The notes: generated from the letters alone by a model not told the origin. 64,000 nucleotides of DNA from DASRHT01 sp035293765 (GCA_035293765.1 DATGMF010000086.1:1-64000); one strand, 5' to 3'. Counted from the stretch's first letter, positions 41,905 to 51,219 are shown. Numbers and translations are program-made.

Positions 41905-42819
41905 ATGTTTACATTGCTGCAATATCCGTTTATCCAGAACGCGCTGCTGGCCGGTTCCCTGGTAGCGATTATCGCCGCCATCATCGGCTATTTCCTGATT
42001 ATGCGTGGTTTGACCTTCGCGGGCCATGCGCTCTCTCATATTGGTTTTGCCGGGGCAGCCGGAGCTGTGCTGCTGGGAACTGATCCTGTTTTTGGCCTGC
42101 TGGTATTTACAGTTGGGGCAGGCGTGGGAATAGGTTTGCTGGGCAAAGAGCTGCGGGAGCGAGATATCGTTATTGGCGTGATTACTACGCTCACGCTGGC
42201 TCTCGGCATCCTCTTTCTCTCGCTCTATCGTGGCTATGCGGAACAGGCATATAGTATTCTTTTTGGGACGATCATAGGCATTAGCCAGACGGATGTGCTG
42301 ATTACCATGCTCTTTAGTATCGGTGTGCTGGCACTGCTCCTGGTGCTCTTTCGCCCGTTGCTCTTTAGTTCGTTTGATCCCGAAGTCGCCCAGGCGCGCG
42401 GCGTCCCCGTAAAGTCTCTGGCGATTATTTTCCTGGTGCTGGTGGCGATCACGGTCTCTATGTCCGTTCAGGTGGTGGGGATATTACTGATCTTCACCTT
42501 GCTGGTCGGTCCGGCAGCCACCGCCACGCGTCTGGCCCAACGCCCATTGATAGCGATACTCCTGGCGATTGTATTGGGTCTGGCTTATACCTGGCTAGGT
42601 ATCCTGCTCGCGGCGACTACCAGCTGGCCGGTGAGCTTTTTTATTGCGGCCCTTTCTTTTGGCGTCTACCTGCTCGTCCGGCTGCTCACGCCATTGCGAA
42701 AAGTCAGAACGCCCGGCAGGATTGAGCCATATCGTCACCATACGCTTGCATCCCCTGTCGATCCGGCTCAGCCTCGCAGAGCAGAAATGACCGGGCCGAG
42801 ACAAAATTTATCCCACTGA
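41905..42819 (+). CDS. Zinc/manganese-type ABC permease (ZnuB/TroC-like), copy 1
   Basis: A membrane permease of 304 residues with eight to nine helices. Family features are RGLTFAGHALSHIGFAGAAG near 33, DPEVAQARGVPVKSL near 155, and VGILLIFTLLVGPAATA near 190. A hydrophilic His/Arg-rich tail (about 265-304) is unusual. It lies 26 bases after the binding-protein gene and 11 before its paralogue; the two probably form a heterodimer. Confidence 0.9.
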   Translation: MFTLLQYPFIQNALLAGSLVAIIAAIIGYFLIMRGLTFAGHALSHIGFAGAAGAVLLGTDPVFGLLVFTVGAGVGIGLLGKELRERDIVIGVITTLTLALGILFLSLYRGYAEQAYSILFGTIIGISQTDVLITMLFSIGVLALLLVLFRPLLFSSFDPEVAQARGVPVKSLAIIFLVLVAITVSMSVQVVGILLIFTLLVGPAATATRLAQRPLIAILLAIVLGLAYTWLGILLAATTSWPVSFFIAALSFGVYLLVRLLTPLRKVRTPGRIEPYRHHTLASPVDPAQPRRAEMTGPRQNLSH

Positions 42820-42830
42820 GAGAGTAGGTT

Positions 42831-43685
42831 ATGCTGGAATTATTGCAACACGAACTGGTACAAAATGCGTTTCTGGCTGGCACCATCGTCGCCGTCGTTA
42901 CGGCTATTATGGGATATTTTGTGGTGCTGCGCGCCCAGGCGTTTGCCAGCCACGCTCTCTCCCATATTGGTTTTGCGGGCGCAACCGGGGCGGCTTTGCT
43001 CGGCACCAATGCGCTGCTTGGCATGTTTGCCTTCACCCTCGCGGCTGCCGGTGGCATGGGAGCACTCGGCGAACGGGTCAGGGGAAGAGATGTCGAGATC
43101 GGCATGGTGCTCTCGCTGGCGCTCGGCCTGGGCGTACTATTCCTGAGCCTCTATACCCAGTACGCGACAGAAACGGTCAATGTGCTTTTTGGCTCCATTC
43201 TTAGTGTGGCCCGCAACGATGTGCTGATCATCCTGGTTGGCGGCATTATCACCCTGCTCATTCTGGCATTGCTCTATCGTCCATTGCTTTTTGCCTCCAT
43301 TGACCCTGAAGTTGCCCAGGCGCGCGGCGTCCCTGTACGTCTGCTCTCCATCGTCTTTCTTTTGCTGCTTGCTATCACCGTCTCTGAGGCGATACAGATT
43401 GTGGGAGTGCTGCTCGTCTTCGCCTTGCTGGTTGCTCCACCCGCTGCTGCCGAGCGCCTCGCGCGTCGTCCGCTGGCAGCCATTGGGCTGGCTATCCTGC
43501 TCAATGTCGTTTTCACCTGGGGAGGGCTCATTCTGGCTTTCGTCGGTCACTGGCCGGTCAGCTTCTATATTGCTGCGCTTGCTGCCCTCTCGTACTTTGT
43601 CGCGGTGTGGTTCAGTCAGCTCCGTCACCCGCGCCGGTACAAACCGTTCCCGCAACCTTGCCAGGAACATGGCAGGACTTTATGA
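42831..43685 (+). CDS. Zinc/manganese-type ABC permease, copy 2
   Basis: This 284-residue paralogue of the preceding permease shares the same landmarks (AQAFASHALSHIGFAGATG, DPEVAQARGVPVRLL, VGVLLVFALLVAPPAAA). The near-identical central block suggests a tandem gene duplication. AGAGAGTAGG before the ATG is a weak ribosome site; coupling to the upstream stop is likely. The ATP-binding partner must be encoded elsewhere. Confidence 0.9.
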   Translation: MLELLQHELVQNAFLAGTIVAVVTAIMGYFVVLRAQAFASHALSHIGFAGATGAALLGTNALLGMFAFTLAAAGGMGALGERVRGRDVEIGMVLSLALGLGVLFLSLYTQYATETVNVLFGSILSVARNDVLIILVGGIITLLILALLYRPLLFASIDPEVAQARGVPVRLLSIVFLLLLAITVSEAIQIVGVLLVFALLVAPPAAAERLARRPLAAIGLAILLNVVFTWGGLILAFVGHWPVSFYIAALAALSYFVAVWFSQLRHPRRYKPFPQPCQEHGRTL

Positions 43686-43747
43686 TGATCAGGATCTGGG
43701 AAAACTTTGCACTGGACTATTTGCAAGCTTGAGGGAGAACAGGACCC

Positions 43748-43776
43748 TTGACTGAACTCCTCTCCATGCGTATACT
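43748..43776 (+). promoter_or_regulatory. Near-consensus promoter giving a leaderless transcript
   Basis: TTGACT (43748-43753), a 17-base spacer and TATACT (43771-43776) are followed by six bases and then the ATG of the IclR gene. The expected start site, seven bases after the -10, is the A of that ATG. No ribosome-binding site exists upstream of the ATG. Confidence 0.7.
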
Positions 43777-43782
43777 GTTCGT

Positions 43783-44721
43783 ATGGCAAAACAAACTGTT
43801 CGACAGAGTGAACATCAATCGGAGCCGCAGGCCCCAGCCGGAGCGGCTGTCGTGCCCGCTCCTATGGTGGAGCGGGCATTCAGGCTGCTGGAGGTTTTGA
43901 GCGCGTCAGAAGAAGGCTTGACCCTTTCCGAACTGGCTCGCGTACTTGATATGAGCAAGGGAAGCATCCACGGACTGCTCAAGACGCTGGAGAGCAATCA
44001 TGTGATTGAGCAATCGGAGGAGCGGCTGTATGTGCTTGGACCCAGACTGTATGATCTGGCGCAAAACTATGTGCAGAGAGCTGGCCTGCGCCGTTTCGCA
44101 CTGCCTGCCATGCAGCGGCTCGCTGCCAACATTGGAGAAACGCTATTTCTGGGTCGAGTAGAGCAAGACAGTGTGCGCATTATCGAGTGTATTAAACCCG
44201 ATATGGAGGCCGGGCTGGCGCCAACCCGCTTCACTCCAGACAGCACCGGTTTCGTACCCGCTCAGCCATCGCTGCACATCTCGGCACCACGCGGCACACG
44301 GGTCCATTTGCTGGCCGGGGCAACAGGACGCGTCATACTCGCCAATTGGCCCCGCGAGGAGCGCGAACACTATCTGCGAACCGCTTCCCTCCCCCGTTTT
44401 ACCGCACATTCAATCATTGATCCCACCCAGTTTCTTGCAGCCGTGGAGGAAACGCGTTGCACCGGCATTGGCGAGGACCACGAAGAATATTTGACCGGAG
44501 TCAACGCCGTGGCGACTGCGATTAAAGGGCCGGACAACGCATTGGTGGCCCTGCTCTGGATCGTTGGCTTCTCTTCAAGATTCAATGAAAAGACTATAAG
44601 AAATGCAAGACAGCAGCTCCTCTGGGAAGCGACGATGATCTCGAAGGCATTAGGAGCCAGGGAGGAGGCAGAGGAAGGATTGGAGCACAGAGAAGCATCA
44701 CCTGCACACTACGCTGATTAG
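43783..44721 (+). CDS. IclR-family transcriptional regulator
   Basis: A 312-residue regulator. A 28-residue Gln/Ala/Pro-rich N-terminus precedes the winged helix (VERAFRLLEVLSASEEGLTL to LLKTLESNHVIEQ, about 29-85), with ARVLDMSKGSIHGLLK as recognition region. The IclR effector domain (about 95-285) binds small acids in characterised members. It lies 18 bases before the benzoyl-CoA-reductase-type operon and on the same strand, so it probably controls that pathway and itself. It is predicted to be leaderless because a near-consensus promoter abuts the ATG. Confidence 0.9.
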   Translation: MAKQTVRQSEHQSEPQAPAGAAVVPAPMVERAFRLLEVLSASEEGLTLSELARVLDMSKGSIHGLLKTLESNHVIEQSEERLYVLGPRLYDLAQNYVQRAGLRRFALPAMQRLAANIGETLFLGRVEQDSVRIIECIKPDMEAGLAPTRFTPDSTGFVPAQPSLHISAPRGTRVHLLAGATGRVILANWPREEREHYLRTASLPRFTAHSIIDPTQFLAAVEETRCTGIGEDHEEYLTGVNAVATAIKGPDNALVALLWIVGFSSRFNEKTIRNARQQLLWEATMISKALGAREEAEEGLEHREASPAHYAD

Positions 44722-44739
44722 CATAGAAAGGAGGCCGGT

Positions 44740-45246
44740 ATGCGCGAACTTATCACCCTGCGGGTCAACGGCGAGCGCCACGAAGTGGCCGTAGTTCCCC
44801 ACCACACGCTCCTTGAGGTGTTGCGCGAGGACCTGGGACTGATCGGCACAAAACATGGATGCGAGCTAGGAGAATGTGGGGCCTGCACCGTTTTGATTGA
44901 CGGCACCCCCGTTCTTTCCTGTCTCACCTTGCCTGTTGAGGTTCAGGAGTGTGAGATTACCACCATCGAAGGATTGGAGCGCAATGGCAAGCTTCATCCC
45001 TTACAGGAAACATTCGCAGAACTGGGGGCGGCCCAATGTGGATATTGCACACCGGGGATGATCCTCTCCGGCGTTGCCCTCCTCAATACCTGCCCGTCCC
45101 CGACGCGCGAGCAAATGCGCGAGGCGTTGGCAGGCAATCTCTGTCGCTGTACCGGCTATACCAAAATCTACGAGGCTCTGGATGCTGCCGTTCAGCGCCT
45201 TGCATCCGCCGATGTCTCTGCCGCTCATGAAAGGGGAAACGGATGA
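44740..45246 (+). CDS. hcrC: 2Fe-2S subunit of a 4-hydroxybenzoyl-CoA-reductase-type enzyme
   Basis: The small subunit (168 residues) of a xanthine-oxidase-family enzyme carries two 2Fe-2S clusters. The plant-ferredoxin-type site is GCELGECGACTVLIDG with a further Cys in VLSC; the second, four-helix site is QCGYCTPGM and CRCTGY. Length is typical (about 160). AAGGAGG precedes the ATG. Its stop overlaps the Mo-subunit start (ATGA). It passes electrons between the Mo site and the FAD/4Fe-4S subunit. Confidence 0.92.
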   Translation: MRELITLRVNGERHEVAVVPHHTLLEVLREDLGLIGTKHGCELGECGACTVLIDGTPVLSCLTLPVEVQECEITTIEGLERNGKLHPLQETFAELGAAQCGYCTPGMILSGVALLNTCPSPTREQMREALAGNLCRCTGYTKIYEALDAAVQRLASADVSAAHERGNG

Positions 45247-47729
45247 GCAGACCGCGCAAGAACCAGCGTGCGTACCACGTTGTCGGCACCCCGCGTCCCA
45301 AAGTCGATGCGTACGGCAAAGTCACGGGACGCGCGCTCTACGCCGATGATATCATGCTACCGCGCATGCTCTATGGACGACTATTGCGTTCTCCTCACGC
45401 TCATGCGCGCATTCTCTCCATTGATGTGCGCCGGGCCTTAGAGCTACCGGGCGTGGTGGCAGTTATCACCGGCGAGGATTTACCCCAGAAATTTGGCATT
45501 CTCCCCTCCAGCCAGGATGAACTGGCGCTAGCCATCGACAAAGTACGCTATGTGGGCGATCCAGTGGCTGCCGTTGCCGCGCTTGACCCGGAAACCCTTG
45601 ATGAGGCTATGAAGCTGATCAACGTGCAATATGAAGAGCTTCCCGCCCTGATGAGCATTGACGAGGCGCTGAGCCATCCAGAGGTGAAGATTAACGATGA
45701 TGCGCGCATTGGCAATATTCATAAGGCCGTTGCGTATGATTTTGGCGATGTTGAAGCAGGTTTCGCTGACGCTGACTACATTCGAGAAGACTGGTTTTAC
45801 TACGAAGGCAATACGCACGCACCTTTAGAGGCCCATGCCTGCGTCGCCCGTTGGGAGCCCAATCCGAGCGATCCGGTCGGCGGGAAGCTGACGCTATGGT
45901 CTTCGACGCAAACCCCCCACTACGTTCACCGCGAGTTAAGCAAGGTGTTGAAAATTCCCCAGTCGCATATTCGCGTGATTGCTCCTCCCGTGGGCGGTGG
46001 TTTTGGCGGGAAAAGCGATCCCTTCTCGCACGAAATTTGCGCCTGCGAGCTCTCTCGCCGCACCGGGCGCCCCGTGAAAATCACCTGCACGCGCGAAGAG
46101 GTCTTTCTGCTGCACCGGGGACGCCATCCGGTAAAAATGTGGATTAAGACCGGAGTAAAGCGCGACGGCACGCTGACTGCGATGCATTTCCGTTCGTTCC
46201 TGGACGGCGGCGCGTACGGCTCATATGGCATCGCCACCACCTATTACACCGGCGTCTTGCAGACGGTCACCTATCAACTGCCCTGCTATAAGTTTGAGGG
46301 CATGCGTCTCTTCACCAACAAGCCCCCCTGCGGGCCGAAACGCGGGCATGGAACGACGCAGCCGCGCTATGCAGTAGAAGTTCACATGGACAAGCTGGCA
46401 CACGACCTGGAGCTGGACCCGGTTGCGTTCCGCCGCCATAATTTGATCGAGCCATATACCCGTACCATCAATGGGCTGCGTATCACCAGTTGCGCGTTAG
46501 GCGAGTGCCTGGACCAGATCGTGACACGCTCCAACTGGCACGAATTTCATGCAGCAAAGGCTGCCCCTGCCAAGAACGGGCAAAAGCACGATCCGCTCAA
46601 ACGCGGCCTGGGCGTCGCAGCCTCGTCGTACATTTGTGGCGCAGGCAAACCTATCTACTGGAATGATCTCCCCCACTCGGCGGTGCAGATCAAGCTTGAT
46701 CGCGGCGGCGGCATTACCGTGTATTGTGGCGCGACCGATATTGGTCAGGGCTCGACCTCGATCCTGGCCTATGTCGTGGCCGAAGAACTGGGGGTGCAGC
46801 CGGAACAGATCCACTTGGAGACGGCTGATACAACATTGACTCCGGTTGATCTCGGCTCTTACTCCAGCCGTGTTACCTTTATGGCCGGTAATGCCGCTAT
46901 CGCCGCTGCTCGCAAGCTGAGGGATCAGCTCTTTATAGTAGCCGCTGAGCACTTGCAGCTAGCAGTCGAACGATTGACGGCTGCCGATGGCGTAATTTAC
47001 GCCGAAGATGATCCCGGGCTGGCCCTCCCATTTGTCAAAGCCGTACAAATGGCGGAGGCGCGCTTCGGAGCTCTGGTTTCTTCCGGCTCTTATGCCCCTC
47101 CTGAGGGTATTCATGGCAATTATAAAGGGGCGGGCGTTGGCCCTTCTCCGGCTTACTCTTACTCCGCCTGCGCCGCCCAGGTCGCTGTCGATCTGGAAAC
47201 AGGCGAGCTGACGGTGGAGAAGTTGTGGTTAGCCCACGACGTCGGCCAATCCATCAATCCCCTGCTGGTCGCCGGACAGGTCGAGGGAGGCGCCTATATG
47301 GGGTTTGGCGAGGCCGTGATGGAGCAGCAGGTCTTCCGCAAGGGACGGCATAAAATCCCCTCGCTGCTCGATTACAAGCTGGCGACCACGCTGGATACGC
47401 CTGAGATTGAGACGATCCTGGTTGAAATACCCGATCTGGAAGGTCCTTTTGGCGGCAAAGAGGCCGGTCAGGGGCCGCTCAATCCGGTTATCCCGGCTAT
47501 TGCCAACGCAGTTTATAATGCCACCGGCGTGCGGATTGACGAGACCCCGATCACGCCCGATAAAATACTCCGAGCTATCAGGGCCGTTACAGACACGCGC
47601 ACAACGCAGCGCGCACAGATTGCTCCTGTAGCTGCTCCCTCACCCTGGCCCACGCGCTTGATTACCTGGCGTCCCGAACAGGATATGGTGCAGGCTCAAC
47701 CGGTACCGGCGAAGGGAGGAGATGATTAG
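45243..47729 (+). CDS. hcrA: Molybdopterin subunit of a 4-hydroxybenzoyl-CoA-reductase-type enzyme
   Basis: An 828-residue large subunit of the xanthine-oxidase family. The N-terminal Ald_Xan_dh domain begins PRPKVDAYGKVTGRALYADD. Mo-cofactor loops include PVGGGFGGKSDP, CGPKRGHGTTQP, TDIGQGSTSI, and the C-terminal GGKEAGQGPLNP bearing the invariant active-site Glu. Length is slightly above HcrA (about 770), the excess being at the C-terminus. It is encoded between the Fe-S and FAD subunits with overlap or no gap. The reaction, reductive removal of the hydroxyl of 4-hydroxybenzoyl-CoA, is inferred from the partner FAD subunit. Confidence 0.9.
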   Translation: MSRPRKNQRAYHVVGTPRPKVDAYGKVTGRALYADDIMLPRMLYGRLLRSPHAHARILSIDVRRALELPGVVAVITGEDLPQKFGILPSSQDELALAIDKVRYVGDPVAAVAALDPETLDEAMKLINVQYEELPALMSIDEALSHPEVKINDDARIGNIHKAVAYDFGDVEAGFADADYIREDWFYYEGNTHAPLEAHACVARWEPNPSDPVGGKLTLWSSTQTPHYVHRELSKVLKIPQSHIRVIAPPVGGGFGGKSDPFSHEICACELSRRTGRPVKITCTREEVFLLHRGRHPVKMWIKTGVKRDGTLTAMHFRSFLDGGAYGSYGIATTYYTGVLQTVTYQLPCYKFEGMRLFTNKPPCGPKRGHGTTQPRYAVEVHMDKLAHDLELDPVAFRRHNLIEPYTRTINGLRITSCALGECLDQIVTRSNWHEFHAAKAAPAKNGQKHDPLKRGLGVAASSYICGAGKPIYWNDLPHSAVQIKLDRGGGITVYCGATDIGQGSTSILAYVVAEELGVQPEQIHLETADTTLTPVDLGSYSSRVTFMAGNAAIAAARKLRDQLFIVAAEHLQLAVERLTAADGVIYAEDDPGLALPFVKAVQMAEARFGALVSSGSYAPPEGIHGNYKGAGVGPSPAYSYSACAAQVAVDLETGELTVEKLWLAHDVGQSINPLLVAGQVEGGAYMGFGEAVMEQQVFRKGRHKIPSLLDYKLATTLDTPEIETILVEIPDLEGPFGGKEAGQGPLNPVIPAIANAVYNATGVRIDETPITPDKILRAIRAVTDTRTTQRAQIAPVAAPSPWPTRLITWRPEQDMVQAQPVPAKGGDD

Positions 47730-48761
47730 ATGTTACGTCTTCCACCGTTTCGCTATCTGGCACCCCGCAGCCTGGATGATGCGGCAAAGATGCTCGCTCA
47801 GGAGGGCGATGGAGCAATGCTGGTTGCGGGAGGAACCGATCTTTACCCCAATATGAAGCGGCGTCAATTCACGCCCGGCGTGCTCGTCGGGCTGCGAAAA
47901 GTTGCCCCCATGCAGTCCATGAACGGGACGGCAGAGCAGGGAATGCGCATTGGCGCAGGAGTAACGCTTACGGCGCTGGCAGAACACCCTGAGATCAAGG
48001 GAGAGCATGTGGTGGGGAAGAATGGCAGAGGGAGCGCAAAGACCCGCCCCTATGAGGCGCTGGCAATGGCAGCCGGTTCGGTCTCGACGCCTCAGTTGCG
48101 CAACGTTGGCACGATTGGCGGGAATTTGCTGCTGGATACGCGCTGCAATTACTATAACCAGACCGAATTCTGGCGCCACTCCATCGGGTATTGCATGAAG
48201 AAGGATGGAGAGATTTGCCTGGTCGCTCCTGGAAGCCCGCGCTGTTGGGCGATCTCTTCCGCCGACACCGCTCCCGTGCTGGTGAGCCTGCGAGCGCAAG
48301 TACGGCTCATCAGTATACGCGGTGAACGCCTTATACCCGTTCAGGAGCTTTTCCGCGACGACGGAATCGCGCCATATACAAAGGCTGCTGATGAAATATT
48401 GAGCGAGGTCATTTTGCCTCCCGCCGCTGGATGGCGCAGCGTCTATTTGAAATTGCGCCGCCGGGGTTCTTTTGATTTCCCAATTCTGGGGGTCGCGGTT
48501 GCCTTGCGTTTGATCGATGATGGGACCGTGGCTGATGCGCACATCGTCCTCGGAGCGGTTGCTTCGTACCCGGTTGAAGCAACCGAGGCCGCCGCTATGC
48601 TGGTGGGGCAGCGATTGACCCCGGAGCTCATAGACGCGGCAGCAATCGTTGCGGCTAAACGCGCCAAGCCGCTTGATAACGCCGATCTTACTATCAATTA
48701 TCGTAAGCAGGTAACTCCGGTCTATATTCGGCGCGCTCTTGCTCATTTTACACAGGTGTGA
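47730..48761 (+). CDS. hcrB: FAD and 4Fe-4S subunit of a 4-hydroxybenzoyl-CoA-reductase-type enzyme
   Basis: A 343-residue CoxM-family subunit. The FAD-binding part shows LVAGGTDLYPNMK and GSVSTPQLRNVGTIGGNLL. Directly after it is an insert with Cys139, Cys155, Cys163 and Cys172. The spacing 16-8-9 is identical to the 4Fe-4S loop (Cys122/138/146/155) of Thauera aromatica 4-hydroxybenzoyl-CoA reductase, absent from xanthine and CO dehydrogenases. This insert, which inverts electron flow toward the Mo site, is the main reason for the enzyme call. The ATG follows the upstream stop without a gap. The CoxM C-terminal domain is complete. Confidence 0.92.
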   Translation: MLRLPPFRYLAPRSLDDAAKMLAQEGDGAMLVAGGTDLYPNMKRRQFTPGVLVGLRKVAPMQSMNGTAEQGMRIGAGVTLTALAEHPEIKGEHVVGKNGRGSAKTRPYEALAMAAGSVSTPQLRNVGTIGGNLLLDTRCNYYNQTEFWRHSIGYCMKKDGEICLVAPGSPRCWAISSADTAPVLVSLRAQVRLISIRGERLIPVQELFRDDGIAPYTKAADEILSEVILPPAAGWRSVYLKLRRRGSFDFPILGVAVALRLIDDGTVADAHIVLGAVASYPVEATEAAAMLVGQRLTPELIDAAAIVAAKRAKPLDNADLTINYRKQVTPVYIRRALAHFTQV

Positions 48762-48795
48762 TCTTTTTTTGTTCTAGTAGGAAGGATTAGTTTTT

Positions 48796-50064
48796 ATGTC
48801 AAATTTGGCAACGGCTACACGCGCTCAGATCGCCGCGCATCAAATAGAACGTCTTCGTCTTGGGCTCGCGCATATTTTGCCTCGCAATCACTTCTACCAG
48901 AGGAAACTGGCTAATATTTCGCTCCCCATCAAGAACCTTGACGATCTCAGGCGTCTCCCCTTCACCACTAAGCAAGATCTGATCACCGATCAGGAAACCA
49001 ATCCGCCATTCGGCAGCAACCTCACCTATCCAATCAGCGACTATGTCCGCTTACATCAAACCTCCGGTACTACCGGGCACCCGTTGAAGCTGCTCGACAC
49101 CCAGGAAAGCTGGGAATGGTGGGCGGAGTGCTGGAGCCAGGTCTATGAAGCCGCGGGGGTCAAACGCGATGATATCATCTTCATCGCCTTCGGCTTTGGC
49201 CCCTTTATTGGCTTCTGGTCCGCCTACGAAGGGGCCAAACGGTTAGGTGCATTAACTGTTGCTGGCGGGGGCATGGACTCCCTGCAACGCCTGCGCGCCA
49301 TCCAGGAAGTAAAGGCCACCGTGCTGGTCTGCACCCCCAGCTACGCGCTGCGGCTGGCGGAAGTGGCGCAGGAGCATGGTATTGTTACCCACGATTCAAG
49401 TATTCGCGTGACCATTCATGCGGGAGAGCCCGGAACATCGATAGTCGCAACGCGGCAGAGGATCGAAAAGGCGTGGGGAGCGCGGGCCTATGACCATGCA
49501 GGCATGACCGAGATGGGAGCCTATGGCTTTGCCTGCTCAGAGCAGCGTGGCGTGCATGTCAACGAGCGCGAATTTATTGCTGAGATCCTTGATCCTCAAT
49601 CGGATGAGCCGGTGAAAGAAGGGGAAATAGGAGAACTGGTGCTGACCAATCTGGGCAGATGGGGGACGCCGGGGCTGCGCTATCGCAGCGGCGACCTGGT
49701 GCGTCACGGGGGCTATCAATGCAAATGCGGTCGCACCTTTCTCAACCTGGACGGCGGAGTGCTGGGACGGGCCGATGATATGTTGATCATCCGCGGCGTC
49801 AATGTCTATCCTTCGACCCTGGCGGATATCTTGCATCGCTTCCCCGAAGTTGCCGAATACAGGGTCATCGTCACCAAAAAAGGCCCGCTGGACGAGATTT
49901 CCTTGCAGGTCGAATGCCCGGCTGAACTCACCACACACATTCAAGAGGAACTGCACTCATCGCTCAGCTTACGCATGCCAATTGAAGCCGTCCCCGTAGG
50001 CTCATTGCCCCGCTTCGAGCTCAAGGCCAAACGCGTGGAGGATCGCAGGTCCAAAGTCTGGTAA
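48796..50064 (+). CDS. Phenylacetate-CoA-ligase-like (PaaK family) aryl-CoA ligase
   Basis: An AMP-forming CoA ligase of 422 residues. The N-terminal PaaK pattern FTTKQDLITDQETNPPFGSN leads to the phosphate loop RLHQTSGTTGHPLKLLDT. YDHAGMTEMGAYGFACSEQ is the adenine-binding region, and YRSGDLV, CKCGRTFLNLDGGVLGRADD and IIRGVNVYPS follow as in PaaK. The operon context suggests it forms the thioester (for instance 4-hydroxybenzoyl-CoA) used by the reductase encoded just upstream. Substrate is inferred only. Confidence 0.88.
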   Translation: MSNLATATRAQIAAHQIERLRLGLAHILPRNHFYQRKLANISLPIKNLDDLRRLPFTTKQDLITDQETNPPFGSNLTYPISDYVRLHQTSGTTGHPLKLLDTQESWEWWAECWSQVYEAAGVKRDDIIFIAFGFGPFIGFWSAYEGAKRLGALTVAGGGMDSLQRLRAIQEVKATVLVCTPSYALRLAEVAQEHGIVTHDSSIRVTIHAGEPGTSIVATRQRIEKAWGARAYDHAGMTEMGAYGFACSEQRGVHVNEREFIAEILDPQSDEPVKEGEIGELVLTNLGRWGTPGLRYRSGDLVRHGGYQCKCGRTFLNLDGGVLGRADDMLIIRGVNVYPSTLADILHRFPEVAEYRVIVTKKGPLDEISLQVECPAELTTHIQEELHSSLSLRMPIEAVPVGSLPRFELKAKRVEDRRSKVW

Positions 50065-50121
50065 AGCAGTTAACCCCACAGCACCATATTTGGGGCACGC
50101 GTAAAGGCTGCGCGTGCCCCG

Positions 50122-50982
50122 CTATTTGGCAACCTCGCCCCAGACGGTCAGATAGAAGATCAAACCACAGAAACTACTGACCTGCATCTCTTCCATTGCT
50201 TTTTGATACAGCCGTTCTAGCTCTTGTTGGGTGGCAACGCCTGTGCGTAAAAGGAAGGGTTGAGTGAGCCTGTAAACAACCATCCAATCCTGAAATGCTT
50301 CGACATGATCTTCCATACCAGCCGAAAAATCACAGCAGTGAGCCCTTCTCTGGACATTTTTACAGCCAGCAGCGCGCAAGAGAGTGCCCAACATCGGGAG
50401 CAGTCCAAAATGATAGCCGTCGGGGGAAAAGCTTTGCCCAACCTTTTTTAATGCTGTTGCCATCAATCTTCCCAATTGTTCGCAGGCAGGGCTATTGGTC
50501 AGGGTGTTTTCACAATCGGTCAAGCGAAGCGTGCCTCCTGGACGAGCCACTCGCATACATTCTGCTAGCAATTTGGGCCAGGCTGCCGGTGGCATAAAAC
50601 TAAAAATGAGCCTTGCATTGATCAGGTCAAATGAGTTGTCAGGAAAATCCAATGGCTGCAGGATATCCATCTCCTGGAAATGAACATTGGCAACGCTCTT
50701 CTCTGCGGCGTTAGCTTGGGCATAAGCAACCATTAACGGGCTGATATCAACCCCGGTGACCTGCATCGTTGGATATGCCAGCGCGACCGCCGTTGTCCAC
50801 CCTCCGGGTCCGCAGGCAAGATCCAGCACATCGTGAATCGAGGATACATCTGCTCGTTCCGGGAAAAGCCCTCCCATGACGTTGGTAACAACACGGTCCT
50901 GCCGGCTCAGACGCGCCACCTCGGCAGCACTTTCTGAGTCGATCATGTAGGTATTCCGAGGCGCCTGTGGTTCTACTGACAT
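50122..50982 (-). CDS. SAM-dependent methyltransferase, class I (copy A)
   Basis: A 286-residue methyltransferase. Motif I is VLDLACGPGGWTTAVALAYP, the acidic residue binding the ribose follows in VTGVDISPLMVAYA, and motif post-I reads FQEMDILQPLDFPDNSFDLI. A C-terminal helical half has FLLRTGVATQQELERLYQKA and ends SSFCGLIFYLTVWGE. A gene at 55954 is a clear paralogue in both halves. Acceptor unknown; the context (regulators, stress proteins) gives no hint. Confidence 0.85.
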   Translation of the reverse strand: MSVEPQAPRNTYMIDSESAAEVARLSRQDRVVTNVMGGLFPERADVSSIHDVLDLACGPGGWTTAVALAYPTMQVTGVDISPLMVAYAQANAAEKSVANVHFQEMDILQPLDFPDNSFDLINARLIFSFMPPAAWPKLLAECMRVARPGGTLRLTDCENTLTNSPACEQLGRLMATALKKVGQSFSPDGYHFGLLPMLGTLLRAAGCKNVQRRAHCCDFSAGMEDHVEAFQDWMVVYRLTQPFLLRTGVATQQELERLYQKAMEEMQVSSFCGLIFYLTVWGEVAK

Positions 50983-51121
50983 CGTCTCTCCCTCATTTCC
51001 TTACTTTGCTGCCTGCACTTTTACGCTAAAGCAATCGATTTGGATGGTCAAATTTGCCGCTCTATTGGTAACGGAACTATTATAACGTAGTGACCTTTGG
51101 TACCGCAATATTTCTTCGTAC

Positions 51122-51155
51122 TTGACATCTGATATTGCTATCATTTACAGTAAAT
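51122..51155 (+). promoter_or_regulatory. Promoter candidate with overlapping palindrome
   Basis: TTGACA (51122-51127), 18 bases, then TACAGT (51146-51151) lie about 70 bases before the histidine kinase. A 13-base palindrome ATTTAC-A-GTAAAT (51143-51155) covers the -10, so repression by a dimeric protein is conceivable. Confidence 0.45.
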
Positions 51156-51219
51156 AACAATATTATCTAGTTAAAGGTAGACGCGTCCCTATCTGTACGT
51201 TTGATTAGGATAAGGGTGA

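Noticed and set aside
47733..48746. 337-codon frame antisense to the FAD subunit gene
   Set aside because: It mirrors a gene with complete CoxM and Fe-S motifs; long antisense frames are common in such codon usage.
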